Origin: Thauera sp.
GTDB lineage: Bacteria; Pseudomonadota; Gammaproteobacteria; Burkholderiales; Rhodocyclaceae
DNA length: 64,000 nt
Reading direction: 5' to 3'
Assembly: GCA_024235615.1 (NCBI GenBank)
Contig: JACKMB010000002.1
Span: 534,321-598,320, forward strand
This document shows positions 8,818 to 17,605 of the stretch, in pieces (position 1 is the stretch's first letter; each line of letters starts with the position of its first letter). The position numbers and the translations under genes were made by a program. The notes under the pieces were generated by a model. That model did no database searches. It had not been told where the DNA came from and saw only the letters and a list, made by a program, of their open reading frames with translations.

Positions 8818-9519
8818 TCAGGCTCGCCGCGCGCGGCGGCCAATTCCCAGCCCTGCGAGACCGATGGCCAGCAAGGAGAGGGATACGGGCTCGGGGACCG
8901 GATTCTGCGAGATGGTGATCTCGCCGGCCAGCGCCTCTCCGTTGTCGCCCACCTCGCCGAGATAGAGATAGAGGCCCGATGTCGACAGTGCCGAGCTCAG
9001 GTTGAAGCTGATCCTGCCGCCGTCGCCGAGGCTGAGGAAACCATCCGCGCCCGAGCCCGCGGTGGATTCGCCGTCGAACAGTCCGAGGGTGGCGACGGCA
9101 TTGTCGACCGTGCTGCCGGTGGGGCCGGTGCCGAAGAGCTTCGGATCGGCCGGATCGCGCTGTACTCCCGGCGTGAAGATCACACCGCTCGAGTAGTTGA
9201 ACGCGCTCAGCGGAGAGAGCCCTGCCACACAGTTGGCCGTGTCGCACGAGTCGGACGACAGGATGATCGCGTCGAGGTCGAAACCACTGAACCGGCCGGG
9301 CGAACCACCGAGGCCGGCGCTGTTGTCCCGGATCGTTATCGACTGCAGCGTACCGATCGCTGCGGTCGACAGATCGGCACGGAAGACCGCAGTCGCGGCG
9401 ATCGTTCCGCCGGTGGTGCCGCCGAGCTTGGTCAGCGAGATCGGCGTTGCGTGGGCGAGGCCGGCTCCAAGGCCGGCCGCGAGGAGCGCAGCGGCGATGA
9501 ACTGCTTGCGGATTTTCAT
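8818..9519 (-). CDS. PEP-CTERM sorting domain-containing exported protein
   Basis: 233 residues: a Sec signal peptide (MKIRKQFIAAALLAAGLGAG, cleavage near LAHA-TP), a Gly/Ser/Thr-rich beta-type body, and a C-terminal PEP-CTERM tail from about residue 206. The tail is VPEP, then a hydrophobic helix LSLLAIGLAGLGI, then basic GRRARRA. Such proteins are processed by exosortase at the inner membrane and end up in or beyond the envelope, usually in exopolysaccharide- and floc-forming bacteria. No exosortase gene is in this window. AGGAGAG lies just before the ATG. A sigma-54 type promoter lies about 80 bases upstream, fitting the PrsK/PrsR-RpoN control described for such genes in Zoogloea. Confidence 0.9.
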   Translation of the reverse strand: MKIRKQFIAAALLAAGLGAGLAHATPISLTKLGGTTGGTIAATAVFRADLSTAAIGTLQSITIRDNSAGLGGSPGRFSGFDLDAIILSSDSCDTANCVAGLSPLSAFNYSSGVIFTPGVQRDPADPKLFGTGPTGSTVDNAVATLGLFDGESTAGSGADGFLSLGDGGRISFNLSSALSTSGLYLYLGEVGDNGEALAGEITISQNPVPEPVSLSLLAIGLAGLGIGRRARRA

Positions 9520-9596
9520 GGCTCTCTCCTGTTCATGTTTTCAGATGGTGGCCACATCTCGAACGGTGTGAGCGTTCTTGTGTGCACATGAACTTG

Positions 9597-9612
9597 AGCA
9601 AGCGCTATGCCT
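9597..9612 (-). promoter_or_regulatory. Candidate sigma-54 (-24/-12) promoter of the PEP-CTERM gene
   Basis: On the minus strand the sequence reads AGGCAT-N5-TTGCT, with the invariant GG and GC exactly 10 bases apart, against the consensus TGGCAC-N5-TTGCW. The -12 element lies about 80 bases before the ATG at 9519, leaving an untranslated leader near 65-70 bases. Enhancer sites for a PrsR-like activator were looked for upstream but none was clear by eye. Confidence 0.55.
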
Positions 9613-9789
9613 GAGGTCCAGGCCTTTGATTGAACGAGCTTTTCTGGCCCAGGAAGGCGCAATTTCCGATGCGGTTAAAAAAATGCCGACACTTTCGATG
9701 GCGCCGTCGGACTTTGCGCCCCCCGCAGCCCGGGAGGCGATCGAGCCGGGAGCCCGGGCAGAGCGTTCGCTCGCCCGGGGCTCAGGTGA

Positions 9790-10356
9790 TCAGCGGCTGC
9801 CGCGCAGCATCGAGCGCGTCATCGAGTCGAGCGGCAGGGCGTAGTCGTGTACCGCCAGCACCACGTTGGTCTCGGGCTGGATGACCTTGAGGTTCACGAA
9901 CACCAGCTCGCTGCTCTGCGCGTAGGTGCCCACCACCACCGCCTGGGCGTCGTGCGAGCTGGCGAGGTCGCGGATCTCGCGGGTGAGCATGAGCTCCCCC
10001 TGGTCGCGCGCCATGTAGACGTTGTTGCGGAACTTCATCTCGACCATGCGGTAGCCGGCGAGCGTGAAGCGCGCCGACACCTGTTCGGAGATGAGGCGGC
10101 CGAGGGTGGAGGACTGCTCGAGCGCGTCGATGTTCACCACGGTGGCGGCAATCAGCGCCTGCGCCGGCGCGAGCTGGCCGCGCAGCTGCGCGAGCAGGCT
10201 GTCGGCAGCGGCGTAGTTGGAGGGGATCAGCGGGTTGGCCGCAGCAGCGTCGAAGCTGACTTCCTTACGCTGCGCGACCGGCTCGGTGGCGCAGCCGGTG
10301 GTGACCAGCACGGTGGCAGAGAGGGCTGCGGCGAGGATTGCGGGCGTGCGCATCAT
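9790..10356 (-). CDS. FlgO-type outer-membrane lipoprotein
   Basis: 188 residues. A lipoprotein signal peptide with lipobox VTTGC (Cys near residue 22) precedes a FlgO domain: ADSLLAQLRGQL, ATVVNIDALEQSSTLGRLIS, GYRMVEMKFRNNVYM and VVGTYAQSSELVFVNLKVI. In vibrios FlgO/FlgP are outer-membrane lipoproteins needed for flagellar function, but no flagellar gene is nearby here, so an independent envelope role is as likely. It is the second gene of a two-gene unit: its start overlaps the stop of the upstream lipoprotein gene as ATGA. Confidence 0.8.
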   Translation of the reverse strand: MMRTPAILAAALSATVLVTTGCATEPVAQRKEVSFDAAAANPLIPSNYAAADSLLAQLRGQLAPAQALIAATVVNIDALEQSSTLGRLISEQVSARFTLAGYRMVEMKFRNNVYMARDQGELMLTREIRDLASSHDAQAVVVGTYAQSSELVFVNLKVIQPETNVVLAVHDYALPLDSMTRSMLRGSR

Positions 10357-10868
10357 TCGCCTCCGACGACCTGGAAGGCCTTGGAGCGCGTCTGCGGGGC
10401 GGCGAGGTAGAGCGCCTCGTCGGCCGCATCGGCGCGGAACACCCCGGTCTCGCGCGCGATGAACTGGCTGCTGTCGGTCACGCTGGTGCTGACGATAACT
10501 TCGAGCGCACCCGTGGCGTCGATGCCGGGCTTGACCTGGGTATCGACGCCGACGCGCAGGGCACCGGCCGGGGTGCGCAGCACCGGATGGCCGACCTCGA
10601 GCAGGGCGGTGATCAGCTGGGTGGTGAAGGCGCGGTCGAAGGCCGACGCGTCGCCGTGCTGATTGACGAACAGCGCCGTCTGCGGGGCCAGGCGGGCGGA
10701 CAGGCGCTGCGCGACGTCGCGGGCGAGGCCGTTCCAGTGTGCGGCGGAGTGCAGCGCGCGCTGCGAGGCAGCGGCGGGGATGCCGGCCGCGGAGTCTTGA
10801 TGGACGGGCAGGGCGCAGCCGCCTGCCAGCAGGGCCGCGATGCAGGCCGCGGCGAGGGTCTTCTTCAT
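10353..10868 (-). CDS. Envelope lipoprotein, partner of the FlgO-type protein
   Basis: 171 residues with a clear lipoprotein signal (MKKTLAAACIAALLAGGC). The mature part has an alternating alpha/beta pattern (LARDVAQRLSARLAPQTALF, FTTQLITALLEVGHPVL, ALEVIVSTSVTDSSQFIARE). It resembles FlgO/CsgG-like envelope assembly proteins in overall pattern only, and I do not recognise a defined family. An in-frame ATG three codons upstream is possible; the chosen start gives a compact signal peptide. Translational coupling (ATGA) to the FlgO-type gene suggests the two proteins act together in the outer membrane. Confidence 0.75.
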   Translation of the reverse strand: MKKTLAAACIAALLAGGCALPVHQDSAAGIPAAASQRALHSAAHWNGLARDVAQRLSARLAPQTALFVNQHGDASAFDRAFTTQLITALLEVGHPVLRTPAGALRVGVDTQVKPGIDATGALEVIVSTSVTDSSQFIARETGVFRADAADEALYLAAPQTRSKAFQVVGGE

Positions 10869-11300
10869 GGAGCGCATTCTCCGGGACGAGGCACCACATT
10901 GGCCGCAGAGGGCGAGAATGGTACCGGGCAAGTGAAACGGCGTATGTCGCAGCTATGCCGAAAGCTAGCAGAAGCCCCGCTCTGACTCAATTCCGCCGCG
11001 TCGGCGGGTGAGACATAGTACCGCGTCGCTTTGCTGCACAAAAAACGGGCAGCGGGGGAATCCCCTTGCTCGCCAGCGCCTTGCACGACTTATCCACAGC
11101 TTGTCCCGGAAGCTGCTCACGCCCGCTGGGGAAAACATCGTCCGTGTCTTCCGGCTCGGACCGTGGGCGCTGGACGCCCCGGTCTCGTCCGCGGTGGGAT
11201 GTAACCTGCCGCGGTGATGCTCTCAAAACGCCCGTGCGCTGCGGGTATCATGGCGCCCGCTGCGCACGGGCGGTCCGTGCATTCCTGTCGAGGTGTGTCT
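10869..11300. other. 432-base gene-free region with a lone DnaA-box match and a hairpin
   Basis: No convincing reading frame is present. It holds a perfect DnaA-box match TTATCCACA at 11090-11098, a CCGCCG-CGT-CGGCGG dyad at 10993-11007, and an inverted repeat CCCGTGCGC / GCGCACGGG at 11231-11239 and 11262-11270. The last encloses a TATCAT that could be the -10 element of yqaA. The left side must also hold the promoter of the lipoprotein pair. Confidence 0.5.
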
Positions 11301-11882
11301 GTGAAGATCTTTTCGCCGCTGTACGAGCGGGCGATGGTGTGGTCGCGGCATCGGCGCGCGCCCTGGTTCCTGGGTGGGCTGAGCTTTGCCGAGTCGTCCT
11401 TCTTCCCGATCCCGCCGGACGTCATGCTCGCGCCGATGTGCCTGGCGAATCCGCATCGCGCGTGGTGGTTCGCGCTCCTGACCACGCTGACCTCCGTCGC
11501 CGGGGGCCTCTTCGGCTACCTGATCGGCTACTACGCCTTCGACCTCATCGAGCCCTGGCTGCGCGGGAGTCATTACTGGAGCGCCTACGAGCAAGCGGTA
11601 GCGTGGTTCGACGCCTGGGGCTTCTGGGCGATCTTCATCGCCGGCTTCTCGCCGATCCCCTACAAGGTGTTCACGATCGCAGCCGGCGTGGCGTCGATGG
11701 CGTTGCTGCCGTTCACGCTGGCCTCGCTGGTCGGTCGTGGTGCGCGCTTCTTCCTGGTCGCGGGGCTGATGGCCTGGGGCGGCGAGCGCATGGAGGGCGC
11801 GCTGCGCAAGTACGTCGACCGCATCGGCTGGGCCACGGTGGCAGCGGTGGTGGTCGGGGTGCTGGTGTATCGGGCGGGATGA
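11301..11882 (+). CDS. yqaA: YqaA/DedA-superfamily (VTT domain) membrane protein
   Basis: 193 residues, an integral inner-membrane protein of the SNARE-associated/VTT family. It has the re-entrant loop motif FAESSFFPIPPDVMLAPM, the segment GGLFGYLIGYYAFDLIEPWL, and the second half-motif FIAGFSPIPYKVFTIAAGV. Members of the superfamily are implicated in lipid scrambling and envelope homeostasis; the substrate is unknown for this subgroup. The start is a GTG at 11301 with GAGG 8 bases upstream, giving a typical N-terminus (VKIFSPLYERAM). It converges on mutL, whose stop lies 42 bases away. Confidence 0.9.
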   Translation: MKIFSPLYERAMVWSRHRRAPWFLGGLSFAESSFFPIPPDVMLAPMCLANPHRAWWFALLTTLTSVAGGLFGYLIGYYAFDLIEPWLRGSHYWSAYEQAVAWFDAWGFWAIFIAGFSPIPYKVFTIAAGVASMALLPFTLASLVGRGARFFLVAGLMAWGGERMEGALRKYVDRIGWATVAAVVVGVLVYRAG

Positions 11883-11924
11883 TTGAGGCGCGCCGGAAAA
11901 CGCGAAATCGGCGCCGGGTGTGCG

Positions 11925-13833
11925 TTATTGGCCGCGCATGAAGAAGCGGTCGAGCTCGGCCAGGCTGAGCTGCGTCCAGGTGGGGCGGCCGTGGTTGCAC
12001 TGGTCGGCGCGCTCGGTGGCCTCCATGTCGCGCAGCAGGGCGTTCATCTCGGGCAGGGTGAGCTGGCGGTTGGCGCGCACCGCGCCGTGGCAGGCCATGG
12101 TGGCGAGCAGCTCGTTGCGGCGCGCGGTAACGACCTCGGTGGCGGGGAATTCGCGCAGCTCCTGCAGCAGCTCTCGCACCAGCTCGGCCACCGGTGCGCT
12201 CGCCAGCAGCGCCGGTACGCTGCGCACGACGAGCTCCTGGGGCCCGGCCGCGGCGATCTCGAAGCCCATGCCGGCGAGCACCTCGGTGCACTCCTCGGCC
12301 GCCGCCATGTCCTTCGCCCCCACCGAGAACACCGCCGGGATCAGCAGGCGCTGCACCGCCGGGCGGCCGTCGATCACGGTCTTGAGCTTCTCGTAGAGGA
12401 TGCGCTCGTGGGCGGCGTGCATGTCCACCAGCACGAGGCCGGCGGCGTTCTGGGCGAGGATGTAGATGCCGTGCAACTGGCCGAGCGCGTAGCCGAGCGG
12501 CGGCGCCTCGCCCGCGGGCGTTTCCGCGAACGCAGGGTGGGTGCCCGCGGGGCGTTCGGCGGATCGGCCGGGCAGGGCGGGCGCCCGCTTCGCGCGCGCC
12601 CGCGGCGAAATCGAAGTAGGCGCGGCTCGCCGACTCCATCGCCAGGCGTCCCTGCTGGGCGTGGGCGGGCGGCCAGGACCGCGAGGCCGGTTGGGCGCCG
12701 GCCGTCATGGCGAGCGGGGGGGCGACGCCCCCGAAGCCCGCTTGCGGGACCGCGCTCGATGCCGGCGAGGCCTGCAGCGCGCCGGCTCCTGAACCTGGGC
12801 CGGCATCCGCAGCTGCTCCCATGGCCGCGGGCGCGGCCCCCTCCGCCGCGCGTCCCGCCCCGCTCTCGGCCAGCGTGCGGCGCACGGCGTGGAAGACGAA
12901 CTGATGCACCGCGCGCGACTCGCGGAAGCGCACCTCGATCTTGGCCGGATGCACGTTCACATCCACCCCGGCGGGGTCGAGCTCGAGGAAGAGCACGTAG
13001 GCAGGGTGGCGCGCGCCGTGCAGGATGTCGGCGTAGGCCTCGCGCACCGCGTGGGCGAGCAGCTTGTCGCGCACGAAGCGGCCATTGACGAAGAAATACT
13101 GCGCGTCGCGGCTGGCGCGCGAGTAAGCGGGCAGGGAAGCGAAGCCGGCCAGGCGCAGCACGCCGGCGTCGGCCTGGACCTCGCGGGCGTGCTGCAGGAA
13201 GTCGTCGCCCATCAGCGCGGCGACGCGCGCCGCCGGCGGCGAGGGCGGCAGGCGGTGGATCACGCGGCCGTTGTGGGCGAGCTGCAGGCCGATGTCCGGG
13301 CGCGCGAGCGCGACGCGGCGGAACATGTCGTCGCAGTGGGCGAACTCGGTGGCCTCGGTCTTGAGAAACTTCCGCCGCGCGGGGGTGTTGTAGTAGAGGT
13401 CGGCGACGTCGACCACGCTGCCCTGGTCGAGCGCCGCCGGCTCGGGCTGACGCCCTGCCTCGATGCGCCAGGCGTGGCTCGCACCGTCGGCGCGGCTGGT
13501 GATGCTGGTGCGTGCCACCGCGGCGATCGCGGCCAGCGCCTCGCCACGAAAGCCCATCGTGCCCACGTGCTCGAGATCGTCGAGGGTGGCGATCTTGCTG
13601 GTGGCGTGGCGCTCGAGCGCGAGCGCGAGCTCGTCGCGCGCGATGCCGCAGCCGTCGTCGGCGACGCGGATGCGGCGCACGCCGCCCTGCTCGAGCTGCA
13701 CCTCGATCGCGCGCGCGCCCGCATCGACCGCGTTCTCGAGCACCTCCTTGAGCACCGAGGCCGGGCGCTCGACCACCTCGCCGGCGGCGATCTGGTTGAC
13801 CAGCAGGTCGGAGAGGCGGTGGATGTGGGGCAT
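11925..13833 (-). pseudogene. mutL: DNA mismatch repair protein MutL, interrupted by a frameshift
   Basis: The N-terminal GHKL ATPase and transducer regions are intact: MPHIHRLSDLLVNQIAAGEV, VDAGARAIEVQL, DDGCGIARDELALALERHAT, GTMGFRGEALAAIAAVARTS and VDVNVHPAKIEVRF. The C-terminal dimerisation domain is in another frame. The switch falls in the variable Pro/Ala linker at about 12570-12600, where one extra base puts the frames out of step. Removing it gives a normal protein of about 635 residues. Unlike E. coli MutL, the C-terminal domain carries the endonuclease motif [12 protein letters not shown] (D-x-H-A-x2-E-x4-E) and the companions [11 protein letters not shown] and CNHGRPT. As written, translation would run off frame after about 415 residues. 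It could be an assembly error or a real mutator lesion. Confidence 0.85.
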
Positions 13834-13976
13834 GGGGCGGCGGCCGTCAGGCAAAAGCAGGATTATACGGGGCAGGGGAGGCGGCACGCCGGGCTGCGCG
13901 CCCGCAACCTCTCCTGCCTCGGACGCAACCATGACGTTCACTTAGGAGCGCCCACAAGGCTCCGGAAACGCGTCGG

Positions 13977-14630
13977 TTCATGTAGGAGCGCCGGCAGGCG
14001 CGAACAAGGCGGCACAATCCCTACCTACGCTCATCGCTCCGTCACCGCCCATTCGCGCCTGCCGGCGCTCCTACAGGTGCTTGCGGAGGCGCCGGGGCCG
14101 GAATCGACGCGCGCCGATGGCCGATCGCCCGTTTCCGGACCGAACCTGCGCCGGTTTCATGCGTGGGGCGCCGCCAGGCGCGAATGCAGCGCCACCCCGG
14201 ACGCAAGCGTGAGGGGCCATGTAGGAGCGCCGGCAGGCGCGAATGCGGCGTTGGACGGCGCCGGGGCCGGAATCAACGCGCGCCGATGGCCGATCGCCCG
14301 TTTCCGGACCGAACCTGCGCCGGTTTCATGTGTGGAGCGCCGCCAGGCACGAATGCAGCGCCACCTCGGACGCAAGCGTGCCGATGGCCGATGCGGCGTT
14401 GGAGATTTCGACGCACGTCGATCGCCCGACCGCCCGATTCGCGCCTGCCGGCGCTCCTACAGGTGCGTGCGGAGGCGCCGGGGCCCGAATCAACGCGCGC
14501 CGATGGCCGATCGCCCGTTTCCGGACCGAACCTGCGCCGGTTTCATGTGTGGAGCGCCGCCAGGCGCGAATGCAGCGCCACCTCGGACGCAAGCGTGCCG
14601 GTTCATGTAGGAGCGCCGGCAGGCGCGAAT
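13977..14630. repeat. REP cluster between mutL and purN
   Basis: About 650 bases of interspersed REP hairpins in both orientations. Each has a TAGGAG head, a GCGCC-GGCA-GGCGC stem-loop and a GAA tail. Copies begin near 13979, 14220 and 14606 in plus orientation, and inverted copies lie near 14055 and 14438. Between them a longer module (CGGAATC, ACGCGCGCCGATGGCCGATC, then GGACCGAACCTGCGCCGG) recurs near 14100, 14270 and 14490. Degenerate copies with GTGTGGAGCGCCGCCAGGC also occur. No gene is present; frames across it are made of repeat units. Confidence 0.88.
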
Positions 14631-14825
14631 GCAGCGCCGCAGATCCCGGCTCGGGCGACGAAGCAGGCCAGCTTCGCGGCTGCAAAAACCGCTGATTTTC
14701 CCGATCCGCGCCGGGAGCCTGGCGCGGGTCGGGTATCATCGCGGCCATGTTCCGGGGTGGGCGCCCGGCGGTCCACACGCCGACGCCCGGTCCTCCGCCA
14801 AGATCTTTCATCGTCCCAGCATCCC

Positions 14826-15482
14826 ATGAAGTCCATCGTCATCCTCATCTCCGGCCGCGGCAGCAACATGGAAGCCATCGTGCGCGCCGGCATCCCCGGC
14901 GCGCGCATCGCCGCGGTGATCAGCAACCGGCCGGGCGCGGGCGGACTCGAGTTCGCGCGCACGCACGGCATCGCCACCGCGGTGGTCGACCACAAGTCCC
15001 ACCCCGACCGCGCCAGCTTCGACGAGGCGCTCGCCGTGTGCATCGACGCCCATGCGCCCGATCTGGTCGTGCTCGCCGGCTTCATGCGCGTGCTCACCGA
15101 CGCCTTCGTGCGCCGCTACGAAGGCCGCCTGCTCAACATCCATCCCTCGCTGCTGCCGTCCTTCCCCGGGCTGCACACCCACCGCCGCGCGCTCGAGACC
15201 GGGGTGAAGGTGCATGGCGCGAGCGTGCATTTCGTCACCGCCGAGCTCGATGACGGCCCGATCGTGATCCAGGCCGCGGTTCCGGTGCTGGCTGGCGACG
15301 ACGAGGACGCACTGGCTGCACGCGTGCTCGCGCAGGAGCACCGCATCTACCCCCAGGCGGTGCGCTGGTTCGTCGAGGACCGGCTCGAGCTCGGCGGCGG
15401 CCGGGTGAGCCTGCGCGACGCGCCGGCGCAGGCCGGTGAGGCGCTGCTGGTGCCGGCGCCCGAGACCGCGGGGCGGGTCTGA
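14826..15482 (+). CDS. purN: Phosphoribosylglycinamide formyltransferase PurN
   Basis: 218 residues. It transfers a formyl group from 10-formyl-THF to GAR in de novo purine synthesis. Visible motifs are IVILISGRGSNMEAI at the N-terminus, VVLAGFMRVL, LLNIHPSLLPSFPGLHTHRR with the catalytic Asn/His pair, VHGASVHFVTAELDDGPIV with the catalytic Asp, and EHRIYPQAVRWF. The ATG sits in CCCATGAAG; a TATCAT at 14734-14739 is a possible -10 element. It is the first gene of a unit whose next start overlaps its stop by one base (TGATG). Confidence 0.97.
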   Translation: MKSIVILISGRGSNMEAIVRAGIPGARIAAVISNRPGAGGLEFARTHGIATAVVDHKSHPDRASFDEALAVCIDAHAPDLVVLAGFMRVLTDAFVRRYEGRLLNIHPSLLPSFPGLHTHRRALETGVKVHGASVHFVTAELDDGPIVIQAAVPVLAGDDEDALAARVLAQEHRIYPQAVRWFVEDRLELGGGRVSLRDAPAQAGEALLVPAPETAGRV

Positions 15483-16225
15483 TGCGCGCGCTGCTCGCGC
15501 GCCTCGCGCTCACCGCCTGCGCGAGCCTGGCGGCGCTGCCCGCCGGCGCGGCTGCCGAGCCGGCCGCGCAAGGACACATCCTCTACGACGTGCACTACGG
15601 CTCGTCCGGCTTCAAGGTGGGCGAGGCGCGCCACGACTGGAAGCTGGAAGAAGGCCGCTACGCACTCACGCTGGCGCTTCAGGCCAAGGGGCTCGCCGGG
15701 CTGTTCGGCCTGGAGTACGAGCAGCGCAGCAGCGGCACGGTGGACGCCAAGGGCTTGCGTCCGGTGCTGTTCGAGGTCGACCAGCGCGGGCGCAAGCCCG
15801 AGCGCGCCGAGTTCGACTGGGCAAAGGGCCGGGTCAGCATCCGCCGCGGCGGCGAGGAGCGGCGCAGCGGAGAGATCCGCGCCGGCGACCAGGACCTGCT
15901 GAGCCTGTGGCACCAGGCGCGCAAGGTGGCCGAGTCCGGCAAGCCGGCGCGCTTCGCCGTGGTCACCAACAAGAGCATCAAGCAGGCGGTGGTGGAGCCG
16001 CGCGGCGAGGAGCGCCTCGAGCTCGCCGGCGAGCAACTCGACACCGTGCGCCTGCACGCCTTCGCCGAGAAGGACGACCTCGACATCGACATCTGGCTGT
16101 CCAGGCGCCACGGCCTGCTGCCGGTCCGTATCCGCATCACCGACGACAAGGGCGGCGTGCTCGACCAGCGCGCCTCGCGCATCGAGGCGGGCGCAGCCGC
16201 CACCGCCGCCAGGAACCCGAACTGA
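15482..16225 (+). CDS. DUF3108 domain-containing exported protein
   Basis: 247 residues: an N-terminal signal peptide (LLARLALTACASLAALPAGA) and a beta-rich DUF3108 domain (ILYDVHYGSSGFKVGEARHD, GLAGLFGLEYEQRSSGTVD, LSLWHQARKV, WLSRRHGLLPVRIRITDDKG). The family is periplasmic and of unknown function; it is often found next to purN or purM in betaproteobacteria, as here. The start overlaps the purN stop by one base and the next gene begins two bases after its stop, so the three are one operon. Confidence 0.88.
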   Translation: MRALLARLALTACASLAALPAGAAAEPAAQGHILYDVHYGSSGFKVGEARHDWKLEEGRYALTLALQAKGLAGLFGLEYEQRSSGTVDAKGLRPVLFEVDQRGRKPERAEFDWAKGRVSIRRGGEERRSGEIRAGDQDLLSLWHQARKVAESGKPARFAVVTNKSIKQAVVEPRGEERLELAGEQLDTVRLHAFAEKDDLDIDIWLSRRHGLLPVRIRITDDKGGVLDQRASRIEAGAAATAARNPN

Positions 16226-16226
16226 A

Positions 16227-17564
16227 ATGAAACCCAAGACCGAAAAGAACCGCGTGCGCAAGCCGCAGGAGCCGAGCCCGGCCGAGCGCCCCGCGGAGGG
16301 CGCGGTGTCGCGCACGCTCTTCATCCAGGCTACGCAGGCGCTCGGCGCCGTGCTCGCCTTCGACCATCCGGCCGACGCCGTGCTGTCGCGCCACTTCCGT
16401 GACAACCGCGAGCTTGGCCACCGCGACCGCGGCTTCATCGCCGAGGCGGTGTATGGCGTGCTGCGCCGGCTGCGCTGGCTGCGCCGCATCGCCGGCGCCG
16501 AGGCCACCCCGCGCATGCTGTTGCTGGCCTGGTTCGCGCGCGGCGAGGGCTGGCCGATGCGTAACTTCGAGGGACTGGCGAGCGCCACCGAGCGCGACTG
16601 GATCACTTCGATCAAGGCCGCCGAGGCGGGCGAGCCCAGCCTGGCCGAGCGTGCCGACCTGCCCGACTGGCTGGCCGAGCGCCTGCTGGCGCAGATGAGC
16701 GAGGACGAGCTGATCGCGCTCGCGCACGGGCTCAACCGTCCGGCGCCGCTCGATCTGCGGGCGAACCTGGTCAAGACCGACCGCGACGCGCTGCTCGAGC
16801 GCCTGCAGGCCGACGGCGTGCGCGCCGAGCCCGGCCGGCTGTCGCCGCAATCGATCCGGCTCGCGGGCAAGCCGGCGCTGCAGAAGCATCCGCTGTTCCT
16901 CGACGGCAGCTTCGAGGTGCAGGACGAGGGCAGCCAGCTGCTCGGCCTGCTGGTGCAGCCGCGCCGCGGCGAGCTGGTGGTGGACTTCTGCGCCGGCGCC
17001 GGCGGCAAGACCCTGCAGCTGGGCGCGATGATGCGCTCGACCGGGCGCCTGTACGCCTTCGACGTCTCCGAGAAGCGCCTCGCCAAGCTCAAGCCGCGCA
17101 TGGCGCGCGCCGGCCTGTCGAACGTGCATCCGGTGCTGATCGCGCACGAGGCCGATGCCAAGGTCAAGCGCCTGGCGGGCAAGGCCGACCGCGTGCTGGT
17201 CGATGCGCCCTGCACCGGGCTGGGCACCTTGCGCCGCAACCCCGACCTCAAGTGGCGCCAGTCGCCGGCAGCGGTCGAGGAGATGGTCGCCAAGCAGGGT
17301 GCGATCCTCGCCGCAGCGGCGCGCCTGGTGCGTCCGGGCGGACGCCTGGTGTATGCCACCTGCAGCCTGCTCGCCGAGGAGAACGACGGCATCGTCGACG
17401 CCTTCCTCGCCGCGCACCCCGAGTTCCGCACGCAGTCGGCGCAGGAGGTGCTGGCAGCCCAGGGCGTGACGCTGGAGACCGGCGAGCGTTTGCGCCTGCT
17501 GCCGCATGAGCACGACACCGATGGCTTCTTCGCCGCGGTGATGGAGCGCGCCAAGGGTGCGTGA
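16227..17564 (+). CDS. RsmB/NOP family SAM-dependent RNA m5C methyltransferase
   Basis: 445 residues. An N-terminal helical region resembling a degenerate NusB-like fold (FRDNRELGHRDRGFIAEAVY) precedes the Rossmann methyltransferase domain: VVDFCAGAGGKTLQLGAMM binds SAM, VLVDAPCTGLGTLRRNPDLK carries the motif IV Cys, and LVYATCSLLAEEND the catalytic motif VI Cys. It probably makes m5C in rRNA or tRNA, but the exact base is not known. I did not name it rsmB because canonical rsmB usually sits by fmt/def and this one follows DUF3108. Its stop overlaps a possible GTG start of the next gene. Confidence 0.9.
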   Translation: MKPKTEKNRVRKPQEPSPAERPAEGAVSRTLFIQATQALGAVLAFDHPADAVLSRHFRDNRELGHRDRGFIAEAVYGVLRRLRWLRRIAGAEATPRMLLLAWFARGEGWPMRNFEGLASATERDWITSIKAAEAGEPSLAERADLPDWLAERLLAQMSEDELIALAHGLNRPAPLDLRANLVKTDRDALLERLQADGVRAEPGRLSPQSIRLAGKPALQKHPLFLDGSFEVQDEGSQLLGLLVQPRRGELVVDFCAGAGGKTLQLGAMMRSTGRLYAFDVSEKRLAKLKPRMARAGLSNVHPVLIAHEADAKVKRLAGKADRVLVDAPCTGLGTLRRNPDLKWRQSPAAVEEMVAKQGAILAAAARLVRPGGRLVYATCSLLAEENDGIVDAFLAAHPEFRTQSAQEVLAAQGVTLETGERLRLLPHEHDTDGFFAAVMERAKGA

Positions 17565-17605
17565 GCGGCTGGGCAAGCGGGTCGAGGAGCGGATGGCCCT
17601 TGCGC

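Noticed and set aside
11090-11098. Perfect DnaA box as sign of the replication origin
   Set aside because: Only one box was seen, and no dnaA, dnaN, gyrB, rpmH or A+T-rich unwinding element is nearby.
13834-13941. Upstream extension of mutL from an ATG at 13939-13941
   Set aside because: The MutL family starts at M-P-x-I-x-x-L, found at 13833; the extra residues have no counterpart.
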